A DNA stretch of 15,337 bases from Planctomycetota bacterium (GTDB taxonomy: Bacteria > Planctomycetota > Phycisphaerae > FEN-1346 > JAACEH01). Shown here one piece after another: positions 6,702-15,278 of the stretch; the first letter of the stretch is position 1; every line of letters begins with the position of its first letter. The position numbers were made by a program, and so were the translations under genes. The stretch is taken from positions 1-15,337 of the forward strand of contig JAFGPY010000297.1 of the NCBI GenBank assembly GCA_016935955.1, written 5' to 3'. A model generated the notes under the pieces. It was not told the origin of the DNA. It did no database searches and saw only the letters and a program-made list of their open reading frames with translations.

Positions 6702-7433
6702 ATGAAGAGCCTGAAACCATTAAGCCATGTTGAAGGAATCCGGCAGATCCCCATTTTCCGGTCGCTCAGCGCGCGCTACCTGCGTCTGCTGTCGGGACTG
6801 CTGAACCGCCTCGAAGTCGACAAGGGCGACGTCCTCTATCGCGAGGGCCAGCCCTGCGACAAGTTCATCATCGTGCTTGAAGGGCGGTGCAACGTCATCA
6901 AGGTCAGCACCGAGGGCCGCGAGAAGGCCGTCGCCGAAATCCGGCCGCACCAGCACTTCGGCCTGGCCGAGATCATCACCGGCCGGCGCTCCAACGCCAC
7001 GGTCGAGGCCACGACCTCGGGCGTCGTGTTGACGCTCTCGAAGGACGACTTCATCCGCACGTTGCTCGACAACCCGCGGATGTGCTTTCAGTTGATGCAG
7101 ACCATGGCCGGCACGATCATGGACCTGTCGAACCAGATCCAGGAGGTCAGCTTCGAGTCGGTGAGCATGCGGCTGGCTAGGCTCCTGGTGTTGCTGGCCG
7201 ACCGCGAGGGCACCTGGATCGACGGGCGGCTGGTCATCCGTCACCGTTACAGTCACCAGGAGATCGGCCGGCGGCTGGGCACCTCGCGCGAGACCGTGAC
7301 GCGGATGCTGAAGCGCTTCCGCGAGATGGGGCTGATCGACACGCGCCGCCGCGTGCTGACGATCGCCAGCCGCGAAGGCCTGCTGGAGGTCGTCGACAGC
7401 GGCGGACTGGAAGACGAACACGGAAATCATTAG
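6702..7433 (+). CDS. Crp/Fnr-family transcriptional regulator
   Basis: A 243-residue regulator. Residues 15-115 form the cyclic-nucleotide-binding-type beta roll (GDVLYREGQPCDKFIIVLEG; FGLAEIITGRRSNATVEA at 86-103), followed by the long dimer helix and a winged helix with YSHQEIGRRLGTSRETVTRMLKRF at 183-206. The recognition helix keeps Arg196, Glu197 and Arg201, the positions by which E. coli CRP (SRETVGR) reads GTGA. The FGE glutamate that binds cAMP ribose is Leu88 here, so cAMP may not be the ligand. There is no Fnr-type N-terminal cysteine cluster. The start at ATG 6702 is chosen by family length; its GAGG lies unusually close (one base), so start strength is doubtful. The small membrane protein gene follows after 27 bases. 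Confidence 0.85.
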   Translation: MKSLKPLSHVEGIRQIPIFRSLSARYLRLLSGLLNRLEVDKGDVLYREGQPCDKFIIVLEGRCNVIKVSTEGREKAVAEIRPHQHFGLAEIITGRRSNATVEATTSGVVLTLSKDDFIRTLLDNPRMCFQLMQTMAGTIMDLSNQIQEVSFESVSMRLARLLVLLADREGTWIDGRLVIRHRYSHQEIGRRLGTSRETVTRMLKRFREMGLIDTRRRVLTIASREGLLEVVDSGGLEDEHGNH

Positions 7434-7460
7434 ACACCGAGAGCGATTGGGAGACGGCAG

Positions 7461-7751
7461 ATGGCTAAGGGGCGGTCCAAACCGGTTATGACAGTGATCT
7501 TCTGGGGCGGCATCGCCGTGGCTATCATGGCCTACGGGGCGTGGTGCGTCATGGACGGCTGGTTCCCCAAACCCGACGGCCCCGATCCGCAGTGGAACAA
7601 ACTGATGGCCGTTGCATCGTTTGCCATCGCCGCCTGGGTCATCTGGCAGGGCCGCAAAGAGTATCGCAGGGAAGCCGCACGACTGGAGGCCGCCGCCCGG
7701 GCATCCGAGAATGAAGGCGCCGACGACTCGGCCCGGAAGCCAGACGCCTAG
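7461..7751 (+). CDS. Small two-pass membrane protein (hypothetical)
   Basis: A 96-residue protein with two hydrophobic segments (about 9-31 and 47-63), a short WFPKPDGPDPQW linker between them, and a charged Arg/Glu/Ala-rich helical tail that probably lies in the cytoplasm. No family recognised. GGGAG at 7449-7453 is seven bases before the ATG. It lies 27 bases after the Crp-family gene and is followed by a stem-loop at 7789-7817, so it is probably the last gene of that transcript. It may be a membrane partner or a target of the regulator, but nothing in the sequence shows which. Confidence 0.7.
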   Translation: MAKGRSKPVMTVIFWGGIAVAIMAYGAWCVMDGWFPKPDGPDPQWNKLMAVASFAIAAWVIWQGRKEYRREAARLEAAARASENEGADDSARKPDA

Positions 7752-7788
7752 CGTCGCCTTCAGCCAAGCGCCGTTGCGGTTCCAGTAG

Positions 7789-7817
7789 GGGCACGGCCTG
7801 CCGTGCCCGTTGTTTTT
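7789..7817 (+). terminator. Stem-loop with T-run: terminator or dispersed palindrome
   Basis: GGGCACGGC (7789-7797) and GCCGTGCCC (7800-7808) are perfect complements two bases apart, followed by TTGTTTTT (7810-7817). It lies 38 bases after the small membrane protein gene and looks like a rho-independent terminator. The same palindrome type also occurs as a dispersed repeat in various bacterial genomes, so it could be both. Confidence 0.55.
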
Positions 7818-8344
7818 GATCAGCCGGCACGCAGTACGTTTGTCTCGACGGCGGCCGACGTCTTCAGACAAAGTCCGACCCGTTTCGTTTTGTCTCACGA
7901 TCGCCTGCGCACTGGCGGGGCAGGGGACGACCATCCGCGTGCCGTCGCGGCGCGGCCCGGCACCGCTTCTCCCAGGTCTTCCATTTCCTTCCCTCCCTGC
8001 GCCTGTCTCGGGACCGATTCGTTCGCGGTTGCTCTTGCCGCACGCTATCTTCCCACGTTCGTGTAGACCGCCCACCGATTCGCACTCGGCGCGCTGTGCC
8101 ATCGCTGAGTCAAGAACTCCCATGCACTTGCTGATGACGGAGAAAAAGTTGCGAAATGATCCGCAGCGTGCTGCGTGGATATTCGCAGCGGGAGTCACGT
8201 GCTGGGTGCTGTTGGCACGATGTGGGGCGACGCGACGTGTGATGCCCCACGATGTTGTGGTTACCAGTGGACGATTTGGGCGGCACATGATTTGCGGTGA
8301 GTTCGTAGAAACCCCGTTTTTTCTTCAAGGAGAGAGGAAAAAGC
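7818..8344. other. Gene-free spacer of about 530 bases
   Basis: Open frames here are compositionally poor (Arg/Pro/Ser-rich translations) and lack good ribosome binding sites with family-like products, so I call none. Short structure seen: TTTGTCT at 7839-7845, its inverse AGACAAA at 7866-7872, and TTTGTCT again at 7889-7895. There is also an inverted repeat GTGGGGC/GCCCCAC at 8222-8228 and 8244-8250 with a 15-base loop, and a pyrimidine-rich stretch around 7966-8010. It may be a decayed gene or regulatory spacer. Confidence 0.5.
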
Positions 8345-8373
8345 TTGACTTTCTGTTACAAAACGTATTTTAT
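8345..8373 (+). promoter_or_regulatory. Candidate sigma-70 promoter for the MerR-type gene
   Basis: TTGACT (8345-8350), 17 bases, then TTTTAT (8368-8373). It lies in an AT-rich island (about 8315-8400) that stands out strongly from the GC-rich surroundings. The leader to the GTG at 8498 would be about 120 bases. Confidence 0.45.
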
Positions 8374-8379
8374 GTTTTG
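8359..8379. promoter_or_regulatory. Operator-like dyad over the -10 region
   Basis: CAAAACGTA (8359-8367) and TATGTTTTG (8371-8379) are complementary at eight of nine positions around a TTT centre. The dyad covers the candidate -10 box of the MerR-type gene, a common position for an autoregulatory operator. Which protein binds is not shown. Confidence 0.4.
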
Positions 8380-8401
8380 CAAAGAAGAAAAGTCATTTCG
8401 G

Positions 8402-8423
8402 GCCGCCGTCTGTGCTCGGCGGC
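8402..8423 (+). other. Leader stem-loop upstream of the MerR-type gene
   Basis: GCCGCCG (8402-8408) and CGGCGGC (8417-8423) form a perfect 7-bp GC helix with an 8-base loop, between the candidate promoter and the GTG start. No T-run follows, so it is not a classical terminator. Confidence 0.35.
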
Positions 8424-8497
8424 ATTCAGATCGGTGATGCATCTTTTGAGTCGTACTAGGCTGAGCTGTCAGAACACGCAGAGAGAAAGGTTCTTCT

Positions 8498-8812
8498 GTG
8501 AATGAATCGTGCGCTGCATGGGCTGCTTGGAATCCTCCTCCAAAACTCTACCGCATCGGCGAGGTCGTCCGCCACAGTGGCTTCTCGCGCCAGACCGTGC
8601 ACAACTACACGACGATGGGGCTGATTCGCGAAGAGGAGCGGACCGAAGGGGGGCATCGCATGTATGGAGAAGACGTCTTTCGGCGCCTTGCGATCATCAA
8701 GGCCCTGAAGGGCAGCAAAACACTTGGGCAGATTCGCCGAATCCTGGAGGACGAAACGTCGCACGCATCCGTGGCGGCCATCGAGTCGGTCTCGGGCGCC
8801 GCGGATCGGTAG
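8498..8812 (+). CDS. Stand-alone MerR-type DNA-binding protein
   Basis: A 104-residue protein consisting almost entirely of a MerR winged-helix domain: YRIGEVVRHSGFSRQTVHNYTTMGLI at 18-43, then GGHRMYGEDVFRRLAIIKALKGSKTLGQIRRIL at about 51-84. The usual dimerising coiled coil and effector-binding domain are missing; only about 20 residues follow, so it probably senses no ligand itself. The GTG start is fixed by AGAAAGG at 8484-8490, seven bases upstream; an ATG four bases later is out of frame. It stands first, in the same direction as the flagellar genes, and is separated from the TPR gene by 166 bases with no gene. It could control that cluster or only itself through the dyad at 8359-8379; this is inference. 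Confidence 0.82.
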   Translation: MNESCAAWAAWNPPPKLYRIGEVVRHSGFSRQTVHNYTTMGLIREEERTEGGHRMYGEDVFRRLAIIKALKGSKTLGQIRRILEDETSHASVAAIESVSGAADR

Positions 8813-8978
8813 TGAGGATTCGTTGCAGTGGGCGCCGTCTGCGGCTGCGGCCGGGACGGCATTGTGAGAGTGTGGCAACAGACGGAGTGCGGTCCCTGAC
8901 ACCGGGATCGGCTCATGGGCGAGGCAGCCATAGCTGATCGTCCCCGTGTTGCTAAGTGCCATTGAAAGGTCGCCGGCA

Positions 8979-11402
8979 ATGGCGCAGCAACCACAACCTG
9001 AGCAGCAGGTCACAGTGGCGGAGTTGCGCTCGCAATTGACCGACCGGTGGCAGATTCCACTTCTGCTGCTGAGCATGGTCGTTTTTGTGGGCTCCGCGCT
9101 GCTGCTGGTGGTTCAGCTGGGCAAAGAGAAGGTGGATCCCGGCATGCTGCTGCAGCGTGCCCGGGACGCCTACGAGGTGGGCAGCTTTGCCGCCAGCGAT
9201 TCGCTGTGCGAAGACTTCCTGAAGCAGTTCTCCGACCATCCGTCAACCGATCATTCCACGATCAGCGAGGTCCACGAACTCCGCGGCGATGCCAACTACG
9301 CGTTGGCCAGGCTCGACGTCGCCCGGGAAATGGACCTGCTGAAGAAGGCCCAGATCTGTTACCGCGACGCCATGGAGCACCGGCCGGCGGGCAGCCCGTC
9401 GCCGCGCCTACAACTGAAACTGGGGCGAACCGCCGCCGAGATGGGCGACTACGAGGCCGCCGTCGGCCACTACGACCGGGCCCTGGAAAGCGAAATCGAG
9501 AACCGTCTGGAGATTCACCGGGCCAAGATTCAGGCCCTCAGATCCATGGAGCCCGAGCCGCAGATCGACGAGGCCCTGGCCGAAGTGGCCGTAATCCACA
9601 AGGAACTGGGCGACCACGCCACGGAAGAGCAGCGGCGTGAAGTGGCCCTGATCGAGGCGGACCTGTTGAACGCCAAAGGGCGTTACGCCGAGGCCGAGGC
9701 CATTCTGCGGAAGGTCGCCGGGCAGGACATGTCGAAGGTCTTCCTGCTGGCCCTGGCCGACACGCAGCGGCTGGCGGGCCGCTACACCGACGCCATTGAC
9801 ACGCTCTTCGAACTCCTGGACCGCAAATCGACCGACGAGGCCCAGCGGCAGGCCGAGGAAGACCTGGACGTACAGGCCTTCCAGATGCAGGGCCGCGTCA
9901 GCTACGACATGAAAAACTACGAGCGGGCCTTGCACTGGTTCCACCGCACGGTCGACGAGTACCCCGGAACCGACATGGCCCTGGTGGCCAAGCTGGGCAT
10001 CGCCCAGACTTATCTCGTGCTGGACGAAAGCGACCTGGCCAGCGAGGTCTACACCGAGATCGCGCCGCAGTTGCGGCGGCTGCGCCCCGGTCAGAATCGC
10101 TGGATCGACCTGGAGGCTTCGCGGGCGGCCCTGTGTGTCCAGAGCGAGAACGCTCGCAAGACGGGCAACATCGACGACGCCCTGAAGTTCGTGATGCTGG
10201 AAGAATCCATCCTTCGCGATCCGGACGTGGACGTCTGGCAACGCAAGGCGGGCATCCTGGCCCAGATCGCCGACCGTGATGCCGCCGAGGCGGCTTCCGG
10301 CGAGGCCATGGCCGAGAGCGCACGCCAGTCGCTTCGTCTGAAGGCCGAGCGGGCCTGGAACGAGGCCGGCGACCTTTACCTGCGGATCGCCGAGGAGTTC
10401 CACGGGCAGACGCAGAAGGAGTACCCGAACGATCTGTGGGCGGCCAGCCGTTGCTTCATGCTGGCCGGCAGTCACGAGCGGGCCATCAAGGTTCTCGACC
10501 GGTTCATCCGCGAGCAGCCGGGCGACACTCGGGGGCCGCAGGCCCGGCTCGAGATGGCTCGGCAGTATGAGGTGCTCGGGCGGCTCGACGAGACGATTCG
10601 GGTGCTCCAGGAGCTTCGCATCGAGAGCGGCGATTCCCTGGCCGGGTTCGAAGGCCTCTACCGCCTGGGCAACGCCTATGTGCAGATGGGCCCCGACTTC
10701 TACGACCAGGCCGAGGAGGCCTATCGCAAGCTGGTCGAGGACTCCACCACCAAGGTCGAGCCGGAGAGCCTGTGGTACCGCAACAGCCTGCTGCAACTGG
10801 CGCGGCTGCTGCACCGTCGCGGCGACTACGACCGGGCGATCATCAGCCTGAACGAATTCCTCCAGCGTTACCCGACCGACCCGGACAGCAAGTCGGCGAG
10901 CTACTTGATCGCCTCGTCCGTCCGGCGGCAGGGACTGAAGGCGCTTGAGAAGAGCGAGAAGGCCGTCCGCAAGACCGACAAGGACGCCTTCATGGAAATT
11001 TATCGCCAGAAGACCCAGAGCGCCATCGAGCAGTACCGCCAACGGGTGCGGGACTACGAGGCACTGCCGCGGCAGGACCTGACGCTCCTCAGAGAGCAGG
11101 AGTACCGGGCCATTCTCTTCGAGCAGGCCGAGTGCCTGCTCGAACTCGGCCGGCTCGATGAGGCGACCACGATCTACAACACGATCGTCTACCGGTTCCA
11201 GATGGACCCCTGCGTCATGGCCGCCTACGTGAAGTTGGCGACGGCCTACGAGACGTCGGGTCACAAGGACAAGGCCCAGGCCGTGTACGAACGGGCCCAA
11301 TGGACGCTCGAGAAGATTCCCGAGGAAGCCTTCGCCATGCGTATCGGCGAGCCCTCGAAACAGTACTGGGCCAACTGGATTCAGACCATGCGGCAGAACT
11401 GA
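8979..11402 (+). CDS. Membrane-anchored tetratricopeptide-repeat protein in a flagellar cluster
   Basis: An 807-residue protein with a short polar N-terminus, one hydrophobic segment (about 26-47, IPLLLLSMVVFVGSALLLVV) and then helical TPR-like repeats to the C-terminus. Typical repeat pieces are GDYEAAVGHYDRALE, GRYAEAEAILRKVA, GRYTDAIDTLFELL, KNYERALHWFHRTVDEYP, GSHERAIKVLDRFIREQP, GDYDRAIISLNEFLQRYP and GRLDEATTIYNTIVYRF. With one N-terminal anchor, the bulk probably lies outside the cytoplasmic membrane as a protein-binding scaffold. The ATG at 8979 has GAAAGG nine bases upstream; an in-frame GTG at 8946 lacks such a site. It ends 18 bases before the FlgN-like gene, so it is probably part of the flagellar transcript. 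The layout resembles the epsilonproteobacterial motor proteins PflA/PflB, but homology is not shown. Confidence 0.8.
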   Translation: MAQQPQPEQQVTVAELRSQLTDRWQIPLLLLSMVVFVGSALLLVVQLGKEKVDPGMLLQRARDAYEVGSFAASDSLCEDFLKQFSDHPSTDHSTISEVHELRGDANYALARLDVAREMDLLKKAQICYRDAMEHRPAGSPSPRLQLKLGRTAAEMGDYEAAVGHYDRALESEIENRLEIHRAKIQALRSMEPEPQIDEALAEVAVIHKELGDHATEEQRREVALIEADLLNAKGRYAEAEAILRKVAGQDMSKVFLLALADTQRLAGRYTDAIDTLFELLDRKSTDEAQRQAEEDLDVQAFQMQGRVSYDMKNYERALHWFHRTVDEYPGTDMALVAKLGIAQTYLVLDESDLASEVYTEIAPQLRRLRPGQNRWIDLEASRAALCVQSENARKTGNIDDALKFVMLEESILRDPDVDVWQRKAGILAQIADRDAAEAASGEAMAESARQSLRLKAERAWNEAGDLYLRIAEEFHGQTQKEYPNDLWAASRCFMLAGSHERAIKVLDRFIREQPGDTRGPQARLEMARQYEVLGRLDETIRVLQELRIESGDSLAGFEGLYRLGNAYVQMGPDFYDQAEEAYRKLVEDSTTKVEPESLWYRNSLLQLARLLHRRGDYDRAIISLNEFLQRYPTDPDSKSASYLIASSVRRQGLKALEKSEKAVRKTDKDAFMEIYRQKTQSAIEQYRQRVRDYEALPRQDLTLLREQEYRAILFEQAECLLELGRLDEATTIYNTIVYRFQMDPCVMAAYVKLATAYETSGHKDKAQAVYERAQWTLEKIPEEAFAMRIGEPSKQYWANWIQTMRQN

Positions 11403-11420
11403 CGGGCCAATGGGAGCCCC

Positions 11421-11882
11421 ATGCGGATGACAACCTTCAGCGCAGAACAGATTCTCGACGCTCTCCGGCAGGAAGCCGACGCCTGCCGTGAACTGGCTGC
11501 GCTGCGCAGCGAGCAGCGGCAGCTGATCGATGCCGACAAAGCCGAGGAACTGCTGACCGTGCTGGCCCGCAAGCAGAAGGCCATCAACCGCGTCGGTCGG
11601 CTCGAAGAGATGCTCAAGCCCGTCAAGGCCGACTGGGAAACCCGGCGGTGCGAGTTGCCGCCGCTGGCCCGCGTCGAAATCGCCGAGGCCTTCCGTCAGG
11701 TCCGCGACCTACTCGAAGAGCTGATTGCTCGCGAGACCGAGGACGCCGAGGTCCTGGCCGGCCGCAAGGATGCCGCCGAGAAGGAACTGGCCACGTTCGA
11801 CAGCAAACGACGCCTGGAGACGACGTACCGTGCCGTCGACGGCCGAAGTGAAGGTTCACTGCTCAACCACCTGAAAGGTTGA
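11421..11882 (+). CDS. flgN: FlgN-like flagellar export chaperone
   Basis: A 153-residue, mostly helical, charged protein. The pattern fits FlgN: an N-terminal helix with ILDALRQEADACRELAALRSEQRQLI, then LLTVLARKQKAINRVGRLEEML, then a long Glu/Ala/Arg helix, ending in a less ordered tail (TTYRAVDGRSEGSLLNHLKG) like the substrate-binding tail of FlgN. FlgN holds the hook-filament junction proteins FlgK and FlgL in the cytoplasm before export. FlgN-like proteins are poorly conserved, so the call rests on size, the helix pattern and the flagellar neighbours. Two starts are possible (ATG 11421 or ATG 11427) with GGGAG at 11412-11416 serving either. It overlaps nothing and is followed after 14 bases by the kinase gene. 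Confidence 0.62.
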   Translation: MRMTTFSAEQILDALRQEADACRELAALRSEQRQLIDADKAEELLTVLARKQKAINRVGRLEEMLKPVKADWETRRCELPPLARVEIAEAFRQVRDLLEELIARETEDAEVLAGRKDAAEKELATFDSKRRLETTYRAVDGRSEGSLLNHLKG

Positions 11883-11896
11883 GGGAGGCTCGAAGG

Positions 11897-12826
11897 ATGG
11901 AGGTGGTGCCCATGGATTCTCAGGCCACAGCCGCTGCCGCGAAGACCGAACTGTCGCGCAACGATCTGCTGGAAATCCTGCTGCGCTACAACGAGGCCAC
12001 CGAGAGGCTGCGATCCAGCCACGAGAATCTCAAGAGCGAGGTCGTGCGGCTGCGCGGCGAACTGGAGGAGAAGAACCGCGAGCTGCGTCGTCGCCAGAGG
12101 CTGGCCATGCTCGGCGAAATGGCTGCAGGCATGGCCCACGAGATCCGCAATCCGCTGGGCGGCATCACGCTCTGTGCCGACATGCTCCGCGACGACCTGG
12201 CCGGTCGCGGCGAGGCCCTCGATATCCTGACGCGGCTGGAGAGCGGCGTCCGCATCCTCAACCGCATCGTCGAGGACATGCTGCTCTTCACACGCGACCT
12301 GCACGTCGACGCGCTGCCGTTCTGCCTGAGCGACCTGGTCCGCTCGGCCCTGGAGCTGGCTTCGCACGACATCCGCCGCAGTTGCCTGCGGGTGCTGGTC
12401 AGCGACTGGGAACTGAACCATTGGGTTCACGTCGACGGATCATTGATCATCCGTTCGTTGCTGAACCTGATTCTTAACGCGGCACAGGCGGCCGAGGGCC
12501 GTCGCGAGGCTTCGCTTCGCATTGCCGCAGCCCAAGAGGCGGGGGCGCAACACGTCGCCGTGATTCTGGAAGATACCTGCGGAGGCATTGCGGCCGAGGA
12601 CCTGGACAAGATCTTCGATCCGTTCTTCACTCGCCGCGAGCAGGGAACCGGCCTGGGCCTGGCTATCGTGCATCGCACGATCGAGGCCCATGGCGGGCAG
12701 ATCACGGCACGCAACAACCACGTCGGTGGAACCACGTTCACGGTCGTCCTGCCGCAGGCCGAGTTGCCCGGCGGTGGGAACGTGGACGACGCCGACTCGA
12801 TGCAACCGATCAGCAAGGAGCAGTAG
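11897..12826 (+). CDS. Soluble two-component sensor histidine kinase (FlgS/NtrB-like)
   Basis: A 309-residue kinase without membrane segments. Order: an N-terminal region with a coiled coil (about 30-68), the HisKA H-box AMLGEMAAGMAHEIRNPLGG with phospho-acceptor His81, and a HATPase domain with N-box LLNLILNAAQAAE (Asn194), ATP-lid start EDTCGGI (Asp226), F-box FDPFFT and G2 box GTGLGLAIVHRTIEAHGG. No PAS or other classical sensor domain is seen, so the signal must come through the N-terminal helix, as in cytosolic FlgS kinases that sense the flagellar export apparatus. Two starts have equally good ribosome sites: ATG 11897 (GAGGGAGG at 11881-11888) and ATG 11912 (GGAGG at 11899-11903); the longer is given. 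The response regulator gene begins 3 bases after the stop, so they form a pair. Confidence 0.88.
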   Translation: MEVVPMDSQATAAAAKTELSRNDLLEILLRYNEATERLRSSHENLKSEVVRLRGELEEKNRELRRRQRLAMLGEMAAGMAHEIRNPLGGITLCADMLRDDLAGRGEALDILTRLESGVRILNRIVEDMLLFTRDLHVDALPFCLSDLVRSALELASHDIRRSCLRVLVSDWELNHWVHVDGSLIIRSLLNLILNAAQAAEGRREASLRIAAAQEAGAQHVAVILEDTCGGIAAEDLDKIFDPFFTRREQGTGLGLAIVHRTIEAHGGQITARNNHVGGTTFTVVLPQAELPGGGNVDDADSMQPISKEQ

Positions 12827-12829
12827 AGA

Positions 12830-14227
<1,398 letters not shown>

Positions 14228-14237
14228 ACTCCGCATG

Positions 14238-14248
14238 GTCCGGCGGAC
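14238..14248. promoter_or_regulatory. Dyad upstream of the sigma-54 promoter (possible enhancer site)
   Basis: GTCCG-G-CGGAC is a perfect dyad about 110 bases before the -24 box, a usual distance for an enhancer-binding protein. In GC-rich DNA such a short dyad may be chance. Confidence 0.22.
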
Positions 14249-14322
14249 GGCGGTTTCGGGCTGGTTGGTGGGGCACATGGAATGGGATCGTAAGGGATTG
14301 AGAAATAATGGATTACAGATTC

Positions 14323-14333
14323 ACCGGGCCGGT
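14323..14333. promoter_or_regulatory. Second dyad upstream of the sigma-54 promoter
   Basis: ACCGG-G-CCGGT is a perfect 11-base dyad, 85 bases centre to centre from the one at 14238 and 23 bases before the -24 box. Its sequence differs from the first, so a shared binding protein is not supported. Weak. Confidence 0.18.
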
Positions 14334-14355
14334 TGCCGCAGTTCTCGGGCGGTTC

Positions 14356-14371
14356 TGGTACGGCCTTTGCG
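14356..14371 (+). promoter_or_regulatory. Sigma-54 (-24/-12) promoter of the flgB operon
   Basis: TGGTACG (14356-14362), four bases, then TTGCG (14367-14371), against the consensus TGGCACG-N4-TTGCW. The invariant GG (14357-14358) and GC (14369-14370) are exactly ten bases apart. Transcription would begin near 14382, about 30 bases before the flgB start. It lies directly after a sigma-54 activator gene and before rod genes, as expected for flagellar control. Confidence 0.78.
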
Positions 14372-14411
14372 AAATGCCCCTTTGAGTCTTTGCGCATAGG
14401 AGAGCGTGACC

Positions 14412-14852
14412 GTGGCGAGTTGGCTGGATGGGGTTCTCGATAGCGGCAGGGTGGCTGTGGCCCGACACGTGGCCCAGTTTGCCGAGGCCCGCAACGCCAT
14501 CCTGGCCGACAACATCGCCAACATCGACACGCCCTACTACAAGGTGCGCGACCTGTCGGTGGCTGAGTTCCAGGAGATGCTGGGTCGGGCCATTGACGAG
14601 ACCGGCGGGTCGGGCGGACCGTTGCGGTTGGAGAGTTCGGCGAACATCGAAGTCAGCCGCCAAGGCGACAGCCTGGAGTTCAAGCCGGTCGAGCGCGAGG
14701 ATGCCAACATCCTCTTTCACGACGGCAACAACCGCAGCATTGAACAGGAAATGAGCGAACTGGCCAAGAACGCGTTGATGCACCGGACGGCCATTGAGAT
14801 TCTCCGCGGGCAGTACAACACGCTGGAGATGGCCATTCGCGGCAAGTTCTAG
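14412..14852 (+). CDS. flgB: Flagellar basal-body rod protein FlgB
   Basis: A 146-residue rod subunit. The N-terminal signature is ARNAILADNIANIDTPYYKVRDL (near 26-48), in the family form NxANxxTPxY. The C-terminal helix is preceded by HDGNNRSIEQEMSELAKNALMHRTA, matching the FlgB ending that leads into helical packing in the rod. FlgB forms the proximal rod just above the MS ring with FliE and FlgC, is exported by the flagellar type III system and so has no cleaved signal. GTG 14412 is preferred because AGGAG at 14398-14402 is nine bases away; an in-frame GTG at 14406 would be only three bases from it. It is the first gene after the sigma-54 promoter, and flgC starts 9 bases after its stop. 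Confidence 0.95.
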   Translation: MASWLDGVLDSGRVAVARHVAQFAEARNAILADNIANIDTPYYKVRDLSVAEFQEMLGRAIDETGGSGGPLRLESSANIEVSRQGDSLEFKPVEREDANILFHDGNNRSIEQEMSELAKNALMHRTAIEILRGQYNTLEMAIRGKF

Positions 14853-14861
14853 GAGTGAGCG

Positions 14862-15263
14862 ATGTTTCAGGCCTTTGACATCAGCACGAGCGGCATGCGA
14901 GCCCAGCGGACCCGCATGACGACCATCGCCTCGAACCTGGCCAACGTCAACACGACGCGTAATGCGGCGGGCGAGATCGAGCCGTATCGCCGGCTGATCA
15001 CGCTCTTCGAGCCGGGGGCCGACGGCAAGGACGCCCCGGGCGTTCGCGTCTCGGGCATTGTCCAGCAGCAGGGGCCGCTTCGCCGCGTCGAGGCGCCCGA
15101 CCATCCGGACGCCGGGCCCGACGGCTACGTGAGTTTTCCGAACGTGGACGTGGCCACGGAGATGATCGATTCGCTCGAGGCCGCGAGAGCTTTCGAGGCC
15201 AACGTGACGGCCTTCGAGGCCACCAAGAGCATGCTCAACAACGCCTTGAGGATTCTGGCGTGA
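14862..15263 (+). CDS. flgC: Flagellar basal-body rod protein FlgC
   Basis: A 133-residue proximal rod subunit, the normal length for FlgC. It begins MFQAFDISTSGMRAQRTRMTTIASNLANVNTT, the classical rod/hook N-terminal helix and ANxxT motif. It ends PNVDVATEMIDSLEAARAFEANVTAFEATKSMLNNALRILA, nearly the family consensus for FlgC's C-terminus (NV..EM.dm..A.R.Y.AN...). Residues 36-95 form the variable middle part. AGGAG at 14851-14855 lies six bases before the ATG and overlaps the flgB stop, so the two are tightly coupled. The gene order flgB-flgC-(fliE) is the standard basal-body order. Confidence 0.96.
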   Translation: MFQAFDISTSGMRAQRTRMTTIASNLANVNTTRNAAGEIEPYRRLITLFEPGADGKDAPGVRVSGIVQQQGPLRRVEAPDHPDAGPDGYVSFPNVDVATEMIDSLEAARAFEANVTAFEATKSMLNNALRILA

Positions 15264-15278
15264 TAGCGTCTGACGCCG

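Noticed and set aside
6720..8288. A 522-residue minus-strand frame across the Crp gene and the spacer
   Set aside because: It covers a certain plus-strand gene, another small gene and a terminator palindrome; composition is not protein-like.
8900..8948. Imperfect stem CACCGGGA / TCCCCGTG before the TPR gene
   Set aside because: One mismatch, a 33-base loop and no T-run; too weak in GC-rich DNA to call.
9408..11300. A 630-residue open frame on the minus strand
   Set aside because: It is the complement of the TPR gene; long antisense frames are common in GC-rich coding DNA, and the translation shows no family motif.
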